Origin: Polynucleobacter sp. AM-7D1
GTDB lineage: Bacteria; Pseudomonadota; Gammaproteobacteria; Burkholderiales; Burkholderiaceae
NCBI RefSeq assembly: GCF_018688455.1
Contig: NZ_CP061319.1
Span: forward strand, 1,860,001-1,924,000
Reading direction: 5' to 3'
DNA: 64,000 bases
Shown: piece after piece, positions 56,898-64,000 of the stretch
How the letters are laid out: every line of letters begins with the position of its first letter
Position numbering within the stretch: position 1 is the first letter of the stretch
The notes under the pieces: generated by a model
What the model saw: the letters and a program-made list of their open reading frames with translations, nothing else
Database searches by the model: none
What the model was told of the DNA's origin: nothing
Program-made: the position numbers and the translations under genes

Positions 56898-57004
56898 GGG
56901 AATAATTCCGAAATGATGTGAGCGCTATTATCCGTCGCAACGTCAACGCTGTGTGCCACATCCATACCCCCAAAAATTATTGCCAGGGACTCATGGCAGG
57001 TTTT

Positions 57005-57685
57005 TTACTGCTCGGCTTTATTGCGTGACGTGTCGATTCCTAAAGCTTTTAGCTTGCGGTAGAGGTGTGTGCGCTCTAGACCGGTGTATTCAGAAATCTT
57101 GGTCATGCTGCCGCCCATAATGATCATTTGATGCTCGAAATAGGCTTTTTCGAATAAGTCCCTAGCCTCACGGAGCGGCAAATCAAAATAGGTTTTTGCA
57201 ATCCCACTAATGTATTCGCCTTCTGGTGCTTGAGTGACTTGCTCGCTGGCGGCTGCCCTGGGGCTGGCGCTTGATGAGGGTGCCGAAGCCACCCTCTCCT
57301 CCACGGGCTCAACATACTTGGGTGCGCTCTCAAGCGCTTTGTTGACGGTTTTGAGTAATTTTTGAAGTGCGATGGGCTTTTCTAAGAAGTTGAGTGCGCC
57401 GATACGTGTAGCCTCAACTGCAGTATCAATCGTGGCATGTCCAGACATCATGACTACTGGCATTGTAAGTTGCCCCGTCTTAGACCACTCCTTTAATAGA
57501 GTAATACCGTCAACGTCTGGCATCCAAATATCAAGCAAGACGAGGTCTGGGCGCATTTGTTCGCGGATTGTACGAGCCTGCATAGCGCTCTCAGCCGCAT
57601 AAACAGTGTGGCCTTCATCCGTCAGAATCTCATTGAGAAGCTCTCGGATTCCCATCTCATCGTCGACCACCAAAATACTTGCCAT
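57005..57685 (-). CDS. NtrX-like response regulator without AAA+ domain
   Basis: 226 residues. Receiver domain (1-120): acidic pair in VVDDEMGIRELL, phospho-acceptor Asp52 in VLLDIWMPDVDG, SGHATIDTAVEATRIGALNFLEKP. A Pro/Ser/Ala-rich linker (about 125-160) is followed by a Fis-type helix-turn-helix (about 190-218, ISEYTGLERTHLYRKLKALGI). The sigma-54 AAA+ domain of classical NtrX is missing, with no frame disruption. Encoded 2 bases after ntrY, forming a two-component pair. Confidence 0.88.
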   Translation of the reverse strand: MASILVVDDEMGIRELLNEILTDEGHTVYAAESAMQARTIREQMRPDLVLLDIWMPDVDGITLLKEWSKTGQLTMPVVMMSGHATIDTAVEATRIGALNFLEKPIALQKLLKTVNKALESAPKYVEPVEERVASAPSSSASPRAAASEQVTQAPEGEYISGIAKTYFDLPLREARDLFEKAYFEHQMIIMGGSMTKISEYTGLERTHLYRKLKALGIDTSRNKAEQ

Positions 57686-57687
57686 AC

Positions 57688-59997
57688 TTATGCTGCCTCT
57701 TTTGCCAGATTCATAAACAAAATTGATACTTGTGCACCGATCACGTCGTCTCCCCGCATGCGGTTTCGAACTTCAATTTTGGCGCCGTGATCATCCACGA
57801 TTTTCTTCACCACTGCCAGACCCAATCCGGTGCCCTTGCTCTTGGTTGTTACATACGGCTCAAATGCCCTTGCCAATATCTTAGCTGGAAATCCTGAACC
57901 GCTATCACTTATCGTTAGACGCACCGCATTCTGTGGCACACCATTGACCTCGCCGTAAGGTACTAATTCAGTTTTTACTTCAACTGGCTCAGCCTGATGC
58001 TCACCCTCAAGAGTAGCATCTTGCGCGTTCTGCAAAAGATTATGAATAATCTGCCTGAGTTGCGTAGGATCACCCATGATATTTGGGCAGCGCGCATCTA
58101 GTTGGGTTTGTATGGGGCTACCTTCATACAAACCCAAAATCTCTTGTGTCAAAGTGTTGATAGAGACTGATTTGAGTTGTGGACTGGGCGTTTTTGCAAA
58201 ATCCCTAAAATCATTCACCATCTCTTTCATTGCCTGGACTTGTCCGATGATCGTTTCCGTGCTGCGATTCATCATCTCTTCTTGCTCAGGGCTTAGCTTG
58301 CCTGCTAACTTATGCTGCAATCTCTCTGCTGAGAGTTGTATGGGGGTTAGGGGATTCTTAATCTCATGCGCTAGGCGTCTGGCAACCTCACTCCAGGCAA
58401 TCGAGCGTTGAGCGCTGACCACATCAGTAATGTCATCAAATACCACCATGCGTAAATCCGCAGTTAACTCAGTTCCGCGAATAAATAAGGTGACACCAGG
58501 TTCATTCTCAAACTCGTTTGTACTGTGGAGCTGGATCTGCTTTTGCCATACTGGTGCCGATTTCTTGGCCTCTAAGTCTGGCTGACCACTCTCTACGCCG
58601 ACTGCTAGCTTCATGGTGGCAAAACCCTCTTTAATTGCCTGATCAAACTCAACAAGACTTGGACTATCACTTAAAGGACGTCCATCCATTTGCGTTAAGT
58701 CTTGCCCAAAGATGCGATCAGCCCCCGCATTGCTTGAAACCACATTGAAGTTTTTATCGAAAATACAAACGCCAGCAGTTAAATTGCCTAATACTGTTTC
58801 TAAGAATGATTTGGATTCCTGGAGAGATGTCCTGGTATCGGCCAACTGACGGGTCATCACATTAAATTGGCGGGTTAACATCCCCAATTCATCGCCAGTA
58901 TCTAACTCTGGTTTGGGAGATAAGTCACCCTGAGCAACGGCCTGCGTCCCCCTTAACAACATCAACAGAGGTCTTGCAAGCTGACGGCCCAAGGTCAAAG
59001 CCAAAGTAACCGCCACAAATAATGCAAAAAATAACGTTAATGTAAGCGTACCCACAAACATTTTTCTTAAGCCAGTGCGGCCTAAGGACTTCTCTTGATA
59101 ATCGCTATAGGCTGACTCAACTGCAACAATATTTTTAGCCAATGGTCCGGGAATAAATCGTACTAACTGCAAAAAATATTTATCTTCTACCTCTTTAGCA
59201 GAGCCTGATTTACCGGAGAGCTGTTTTTTGCGGACGATCGGCACAATTGCCCTCACCCGATAAGCACGCTGTCCACCTTCTACTTCAATTTGCTCTACAG
59301 AGGTGATGCCTTTCTTCTTAAATGCCTCAGTAATAGTATCCGGGGCAGGTGCTGGCAGATATTTTTTAGGCCGCGATTCACTGGTTAAGATCAAGTTACG
59401 CTGGATACCAAAAAGGCTTACCTCTTGAATGCCAAATTGATTGCGAATCTTCATCACCATGGAGCCAACTTGCTCAGAACTTGTGCCCGATGGAACTTGG
59501 GTAATTTGCTCAGCAATGTAATTGCCTTCAGCCAAAATCTCCTCTTGAGCAACGCGCAGAGTAACGCGCCCCAGCTCAAGCCCAGCATCTAATGCTGACT
59601 CTACCTGCACATCAAACCATGTTTCAATACTGCGAGAAACGAACTGCAAAGAGACGCCATACAAAATTAAGCCTGGGACGACACCAACCAAGGCAAAAAT
59701 CATAGCTAGCTTAGCCACTAAGCGAGTACCAAATCGTCCCTTACGCCAACGAATAGCAATGACTATCACCAAGGTCAAAATGACTAGCGTCAAACAAATG
59801 CCAATGATGACATTAGCCGCATAGAGCCAAATAAAATAGTTATCAAAGAACTCAGTGTTTGATGTTGCAATGGATAGCAAGACTAGCAATAGGAGCGCAA
59901 AGGTACCAATCACTGCCATTGCTATCGGCAGCGCGCGTCTTTTCCAGGCATCCTTTTCAAACGCATTTGATCCAATGAAGTCTAAAGATATCTTCAT
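57688..59997 (-). CDS. NtrY-like sensor histidine kinase
   Basis: 769-residue membrane kinase. Two to four N-terminal transmembrane segments (about 25-115), a periplasmic region, another segment near 330, HAMP (about 345-395, ARPLLMLLRGTQAVAQGDLS), PAS (about 405-530), HisKA with ARRLAHEIKNPLTPIQLSAE near 550, and HATPase with GSGFPAKI and GTGLGLAVVKKI. It overlaps DUF4390 by 4 bases and is paired with the response regulator downstream. The signal is unknown; orthologues are linked to nitrogen and redox control. Confidence 0.92.
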   Translation of the reverse strand: MKISLDFIGSNAFEKDAWKRRALPIAMAVIGTFALLLLVLLSIATSNTEFFDNYFIWLYAANVIIGICLTLVILTLVIVIAIRWRKGRFGTRLVAKLAMIFALVGVVPGLILYGVSLQFVSRSIETWFDVQVESALDAGLELGRVTLRVAQEEILAEGNYIAEQITQVPSGTSSEQVGSMVMKIRNQFGIQEVSLFGIQRNLILTSESRPKKYLPAPAPDTITEAFKKKGITSVEQIEVEGGQRAYRVRAIVPIVRKKQLSGKSGSAKEVEDKYFLQLVRFIPGPLAKNIVAVESAYSDYQEKSLGRTGLRKMFVGTLTLTLFFALFVAVTLALTLGRQLARPLLMLLRGTQAVAQGDLSPKPELDTGDELGMLTRQFNVMTRQLADTRTSLQESKSFLETVLGNLTAGVCIFDKNFNVVSSNAGADRIFGQDLTQMDGRPLSDSPSLVEFDQAIKEGFATMKLAVGVESGQPDLEAKKSAPVWQKQIQLHSTNEFENEPGVTLFIRGTELTADLRMVVFDDITDVVSAQRSIAWSEVARRLAHEIKNPLTPIQLSAERLQHKLAGKLSPEQEEMMNRSTETIIGQVQAMKEMVNDFRDFAKTPSPQLKSVSINTLTQEILGLYEGSPIQTQLDARCPNIMGDPTQLRQIIHNLLQNAQDATLEGEHQAEPVEVKTELVPYGEVNGVPQNAVRLTISDSGSGFPAKILARAFEPYVTTKSKGTGLGLAVVKKIVDDHGAKIEVRNRMRGDDVIGAQVSILFMNLAKEAA

Positions 59998-60575
59998 CGT
60001 TTAATCAGGTTGGGACCAGTTGGTAAAAATGGAAAGCGAACCCAATCACTTGTGACATTCCAGTCACGATTGTTTAGTGCATTTACCTGGAATGGCTTGG
60101 GTAGCTTACTCAAATCTAGAGTCATTCTGAGCGCTGCAGTGTAAGACTTGCTTGCGTCAATTTGACTGCCATCAATTACCCGCCAACCCCCAATACTCCC
60201 TACGGTCTGCAGGGCCTCAAGTATAGTTTTTGCAGAAAAGGTAAAGCCTTCAGAGGCTATGCGATATTGCTGAGTCATAGGCTGATAAGACAAGCGTGTT
60301 AGTCGCTGAGCTATCGCAGGCTTTTCATCGAACCAATACCAGCGTGAACGAGTTACATCAAACTCAGTCTGAAAATATAAGACAACCCCTTTTTGAACTG
60401 CGTCTTCTAGACCCGGGCTTAATTCAATCTTAAATGTAGCATTTAATAGCCAGTCGTTATCCACCCGCTCTAGCTCAGCAGATTTAAGCTTGATTCCTTC
60501 TGCATTTGCAACTGCTGAAAATAGACTCAGCGCCATCAAAACACAAAGGGTGAATTGTTTAATGCATTGGTTCAT
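59994..60575 (-). CDS. DUF4390 domain protein, exported
   Basis: 193 residues with a signal peptide (CVLMALSLFSAVANA). DUF4390 is regularly encoded between rsmB and ntrY in Betaproteobacteria. Wording: AELERVDNDWLLNATFKIELSPGLEDAVQKG (split at KIELSP) and LYFQTEFDVTRSRWYWFDEK near 66. Function unknown. It overlaps rsmB and ntrY by 4 bases at each end, which suggests a part in NtrY sensing; that is inference from context. Confidence 0.85.
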   Translation of the reverse strand: MNQCIKQFTLCVLMALSLFSAVANAEGIKLKSAELERVDNDWLLNATFKIELSPGLEDAVQKGVVLYFQTEFDVTRSRWYWFDEKPAIAQRLTRLSYQPMTQQYRIASEGFTFSAKTILEALQTVGSIGGWRVIDGSQIDASKSYTAALRMTLDLSKLPKPFQVNALNNRDWNVTSDWVRFPFLPTGPNLIKR

Positions 60576-61885
60576 GGCCCTTTTTTCTTAAACAAGGCAT
60601 AGAAAAAACCATCATTTAGCTCGGCGGGCAAAATTTGTCCGGGAGCGCTCAATCGTAACGCATCGGGATGCTCATTCGCAAACCAAGCGGCCTGTTCCTC
60701 GCCTTCTTCCGGAAATACCGAGCAAGTCACATACAAAAGCGAACCGCCCATCTTGAGCATCTTCCACGCTTGCTCCAAAATAGCGCGTTGCCTCAACTGT
60801 AGCGCTTTAATATCTGCCTCGCGACGCAAGAAGGGGATATCGGGGTGTCTTGCAACAATGCCAGATGCTGAGCAAGGCGCATCCAATAAGATTTTGTCAA
60901 ACGGCTTACCATCCCACCAGGCTGACTTTGAGGCGTCGCCACGCACTACCTGAACGTCGTCAGATTGCAATCGCAAGCGATCTAAATTACCGCCAATTTT
61001 TCCAAGACGCTGACCATCCAACTCCAATGCAATCATCTCGCATTGCTCCAACTCCAATAAGTGAGCAGTTTTTCCACCAGGCGCAGCACAAGCATCCAAT
61101 ACACGCTCTCCCGATTTTGGGTCAAGCAATACCGCTGCAATTTGAGCCCCTGCATCTTGAACAGAAACAGCACCACTATAAAATCCCGGCAAATCGGATA
61201 CCGGCACAGGCTCACGCAAGACCAAAGCAGAATTCAATGGGATTCCAGCAATGCTATCAATGGGCTCAGAAATGATGCCGGCCTGATGCAATAACTCTTG
61301 ATATTCCTGGCGCGTATGCTGCTTGAGATTCACCCGCAAAATTAAGGGTGCCCGTTGGGCCTGCTGAATCAACATAGCCTGCCAAGACTTCGAATAGTTA
61401 CGCTTCAAACTAGCCCGCCACCAGGGCGGAAAAAACATAGGAATGGGGTCTGGCGGATAAGGTTTCTCATTCTCAGCCTGCACTGCCAGACTAACCTTAC
61501 GCAGCACAGCATTCACCAAGCCCTTGGCATACATTGTTGGCTCATATTCACTACAAGCCTTTACTGCTTGATCAACGATCGTATGAGCCGCGTAGCCCTT
61601 ACCCTCTGAACCACTTTGCAAAAATAAGGCGATTGCCACGCTTAATAAGTACTCTACTTCTACTGGGGGTGTCTTTGGAATGAATTCCTTAATGAACTCA
61701 TGAGATCTCACCCACTTACGCAAAGCGTCAAATGTAAGGCTTTGAACGATGGGGCGTTCGTGCGCATCCAACTGATCCAAAACTTCTGTAAGTGATCGAC
61801 CCACCATCACCTCACCAATTGCTTGCGCCGAAATAGTGATCGCCTCGGATAGAGGAAGACTGCGTGGTGTTTTTTGGTCAGTCAA
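60572..61885 (-). CDS. rsmB: 16S rRNA (cytosine-967-C5)-methyltransferase
   Basis: 437 residues: N-terminal NusB-like RNA-binding domain (about 1-150) and a C-terminal SAM domain with VLDACAAPGGKTAHLLELEQ near 263 (split at GGK), DKILLDAPCSASGIVARHPD near 330 and catalytic Cys in YVTCSVFPEEGEEQ near 394. Starts 2 bases after htpX and overlaps DUF4390 by 4. Confidence 0.94.
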   Translation of the reverse strand: MTDQKTPRSLPLSEAITISAQAIGEVMVGRSLTEVLDQLDAHERPIVQSLTFDALRKWVRSHEFIKEFIPKTPPVEVEYLLSVAIALFLQSGSEGKGYAAHTIVDQAVKACSEYEPTMYAKGLVNAVLRKVSLAVQAENEKPYPPDPIPMFFPPWWRASLKRNYSKSWQAMLIQQAQRAPLILRVNLKQHTRQEYQELLHQAGIISEPIDSIAGIPLNSALVLREPVPVSDLPGFYSGAVSVQDAGAQIAAVLLDPKSGERVLDACAAPGGKTAHLLELEQCEMIALELDGQRLGKIGGNLDRLRLQSDDVQVVRGDASKSAWWDGKPFDKILLDAPCSASGIVARHPDIPFLRREADIKALQLRQRAILEQAWKMLKMGGSLLYVTCSVFPEEGEEQAAWFANEHPDALRLSAPGQILPAELNDGFFYALFKKKGP

Positions 61886-61886
61886 A

Positions 61887-62753
61887 TTATTCCGCTCCGG
61901 GGTAAACCCCGTTTTTAGACATGCTAATTAATCGAGCTACCCGCTCCTCCATTGGGGGATGAGTAGAAAAAAGTTGTGAAAGACCACCGGCTGTCAGAGG
62001 ATTAATGATCATCATCTGCGCCGTTTCAGGGTGCCGCTCAATTGCTTGAAATGGGATACCTTGAGCATAAGCATGAATTTTTTGCAGGGCCTGTGCCAGC
62101 GACTCAGGGTCAGAGCTCATTTCCGCCCCGCCACGATCGGCCTCATATTCGCGCGCCCGAGAGATGCTCATTTGAATTAGACTTGCTGCCAGAGGCGCCA
62201 AAATCATTACCGCCAATGCCGCAATGGGATTGCCTTGCCGACCCTCTGAATTTCGACCACCAGCAAACATCGCTAGATTTGCCAATGCAGAAATGGCACC
62301 GGCCATAGTAGCAGCCACAGTAGAAATCAAAATATCCCGGTGCTTTACGTGTGCGAGCTCATGCGCCATTACACCGCGCAATTCACGAGGCGAAAGAACT
62401 CTGAGGATGCCGGTGGTTGCTGCAACAGCAGCATTCTCCGGATTGCGACCGGTTGCAAATGCATTGGGCGCATCCTCATCAATTAAAAATACTTTAGGCA
62501 TGGGGAGTCCAGCCTTTTCAGACAGCTCTTTAACCATGGCATACAGCTGGGGAGCAGAATGCTCATCCACTTGCTGTGCATTCGTCATCTTGAGGACCAT
62601 CGTATCTGAGAACCAGTAGCTAAAAAAGTTCATTCCGATTGCGATCAGCAGCGCAATCAACATCCCCTCTTCACCACCAAGCATGCCACCAACCACTATG
62701 AAGAGCGCAGTAATTGCCGCCATCAAAATCGCGGTCTTTGCTAAATTAAACAT
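61887..62753 (-). CDS. htpX: Membrane zinc metalloprotease HtpX
   Basis: Inner-membrane quality-control protease of 288 residues. Two N-terminal transmembrane segments (about 7-40), zinc site HELAH in [13 protein letters not shown] near 131, further hydrophobic segments (about 150-195) and the third ligand in [13 protein letters not shown] near 201. [14 protein letters not shown] closes the family pattern. Overlaps fmt by 8 bases. Confidence 0.94.
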   Translation of the reverse strand: MFNLAKTAILMAAITALFIVVGGMLGGEEGMLIALLIAIGMNFFSYWFSDTMVLKMTNAQQVDEHSAPQLYAMVKELSEKAGLPMPKVFLIDEDAPNAFATGRNPENAAVAATTGILRVLSPRELRGVMAHELAHVKHRDILISTVAATMAGAISALANLAMFAGGRNSEGRQGNPIAALAVMILAPLAASLIQMSISRAREYEADRGGAEMSSDPESLAQALQKIHAYAQGIPFQAIERHPETAQMMIINPLTAGGLSQLFSTHPPMEERVARLISMSKNGVYPGAE

Positions 62754-63768
62754 TTACGTCTCCTTGCTTGTTTGCCATCTTTTCAAACCTCATTAAATGA
62801 TGTGCACTTACTCCACCAGGAATGCATAGACTTGCAGAAATCTTTTTCCCGCCTGGTTTTTGCATTTCTAAAATCTCGATCACGCCCTCACCACATTGAA
62901 CATATACGCCATCAGCACTACAGCCCACAATTTGTCCAGGCTTGGCATCTGGATCTATTTGCACTTGCTTGGGCAAACAAGAGTTCCAAAACTTGAATTG
63001 CTCGCCTTGAAGGCTGCTCGTCGATCCGGGAAATGGATTGAAAGCTCGAATGCGTCGATCAATTTCAACTGCACTTAACTGCCAATCAATTTCTGCCTCG
63101 TTCTTTAATATTTTTTCTGCGTAGGTAATGCCGATACTTGGCTGTGAAGTTCTTGCGAAGACTACGCCCTCATCTAGATCATTCAGAACCTTCACCATCA
63201 ATTCAGCGCCTAGCTTAGCAAGGCGATCATGAAGTGTTGAGCTAGTTTCGTCAGATGCGATTTTCAGATCACCCACCAAAACGGTATCACCAGTATCTAG
63301 ACCGGCATCCATTTGCATGATGCTCACACCGGTGCAGGCGTCACCACTCTCAATAGCACGCTGTATTGGGGCTGCGCCGCGCCATCTTGGCAGCAAAGAG
63401 GCATGAATATTAAAGCAGCCAAATCCACCATTGCGAGATGCAAGATCCAGAACATCTTGAGGAAGAATTAATCCGTATGCAACTACAACCATTGCATCAA
63501 AATCAATGCCAGATAAATATTGATATGCCTCAAGTGCTGCCGCTTGTTTCTGCAAGTCAGGTTGGCTCTGTTTAAGGGATGCCGGTTGCAATACAGGAAT
63601 ATTTTTTTCTTGCGCAAAGAGTTTTACGGGGCTCGCCTGTAAATGCATGCCGCGACCAGCACGACGGTCTGGCTGGGTAAGCGCTAAAACAATTTGATGC
63701 CCGGCATTTTCTATTGCACGCATTGCTTGCGCAGCAAACTCTGGGGTACCAGCAAAAACAATTTTCAT
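62746..63768 (-). CDS. fmt: Methionyl-tRNA formyltransferase
   Basis: Formylates initiator Met-tRNA from 10-formyl-THF. 340 residues: [13 protein letters not shown] at the N-terminus, tetrahydrofolate site [25 protein letters not shown] near 112 (split at RGAAP), and MDAGLDTGD near 152. The longer than usual 60-90 region ([14 protein letters not shown]) is an insertion relative to E. coli (315 residues). Starts 7 bases after the def stop. Confidence 0.95.
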   Translation of the reverse strand: MKIVFAGTPEFAAQAMRAIENAGHQIVLALTQPDRRAGRGMHLQASPVKLFAQEKNIPVLQPASLKQSQPDLQKQAAALEAYQYLSGIDFDAMVVVAYGLILPQDVLDLASRNGGFGCFNIHASLLPRWRGAAPIQRAIESGDACTGVSIMQMDAGLDTGDTVLVGDLKIASDETSSTLHDRLAKLGAELMVKVLNDLDEGVVFARTSQPSIGITYAEKILKNEAEIDWQLSAVEIDRRIRAFNPFPGSTSSLQGEQFKFWNSCLPKQVQIDPDAKPGQIVGCSADGVYVQCGEGVIEILEMQKPGGKKISASLCIPGGVSAHHLMRFEKMANKQGDVNV

Positions 63769-63775
63769 TGGGCGC

Positions 63776-64000
63776 TTAGCGCTCGCCTACTAATTCTTTT
63801 GCGCGCTTTTTGATTTTGAGAGAAATACGATTGCGCTTCAACATCGAGAGATACTCAACAAACACCTTGCCCTGCAAGTGATCCATCTCGTGTTGCAAGC
63901 AGACTGATAACAAACCATCTGCCTCTACTTCAAATTCTTTTCCATTGATGTCGAGCGCTTTTACTCGAACTACCGCTGGACGGTCAACTTCATCGTAATA
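63776..64000 (-). CDS. def: Peptide deformylase, 3' part only (cut by window end)
   Basis: The last 74 codons of def lie inside the window; the N-terminal part is beyond position 64000. The zinc motif [19 protein letters not shown] (HExxH as HEMDH) is visible, followed by a basic tail ([19 protein letters not shown]). The stop is TAA at 63778-63776. It removes formyl from nascent N-termini, completing the fmt-def pair. Confidence 0.93.
   Translation of the reverse strand, partial: YYDEVDRPAVVRVKALDINGKEFEVEADGLLSVCLQHEMDHLQGKVFVEYLSMLKRNRISLKIKKRAKELVGER

Overview
This 64-kb window looks like a chromosomal segment of a betaproteobacterium of the order Burkholderiales. A small-genome freshwater Polynucleobacter-type organism fits best. 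The basis is gene order (argB-slmA-metX-metW, mreBCD-mrdA-rodA, gatCAB, def-fmt-htpX-rsmB-ntrYX), protein wording, moderate G+C judged by eye, and very tight gene packing. No rRNA, CRISPR, IS element or integrase is visible. One tRNA (Phe) is present.

Layout. 0-5.3 kb: MidA-like methyltransferase, then a minus-strand cca / NDUFA9-like / lytic transglycosylase operon. 5.3-9.7 kb: one-carbon and methyl-cycle block (formyl-THF cyclo-ligase, metF, ahcY, metK). A SAH riboswitch precedes ahcY and a SAM-II-like riboswitch precedes metK, so product and substrate of methylation each have a sensor. 9.9-12.6 kb: two lipid-A-type acyltransferases and dapF. 12.6-25.4 kb: core genes pyrE, xth, an AmpG-like MFS gene, metW-metX, slmA, argB, dksA, a CobW GTPase, xerC, DUF484 and gatCAB. 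25.5-31.1 kb: the rod-shape operon mreB-mreC-mreD-mrdA-rodA, facing an HU gene across a bidirectional terminator. 31.5-40.4 kb: small conserved genes, LpxO-like hydroxylase, carbonic anhydrase, a third acyltransferase, a pseudouridine synthase, prfC (no ATG/GTG/TTG start upstream of its P-loop), MOSC, a histidine phosphatase and an amino-acid-binding lipoprotein.

40.4-53.3 kb is the accessory-looking part. It opens with a tandem glycine riboswitch that controls no gcv gene, only a hexapeptide ORF and a 65-residue unknown protein. Next come panD, a phasin, PagP, peroxiredoxins, a BLUF photoreceptor, a HAD dehalogenase, DinB, a Tat-exported patatin, DM13, a tautomerase, AraC and TetR regulators, a hydrolase, MAPEG, DUF1398 and a DUF2127 gene broken by an in-frame stop. 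Through this stretch, truncated copies of the tRNA-Phe 3' end fused to its UUCG-loop terminator lie just behind successive minus-strand genes. They end at the intact tRNA-Phe at 53.2 kb. This is the most unusual pattern in the window and suggests repeated insertion of small gene cassettes at the tRNA.

53.3-64 kb: a YdhS-like FAD/NAD(P) protein paired with an OsmC-YcaO fusion, then the conserved ntrX-ntrY-DUF4390-rsmB-htpX-fmt-def cluster, with def cut by the window end.
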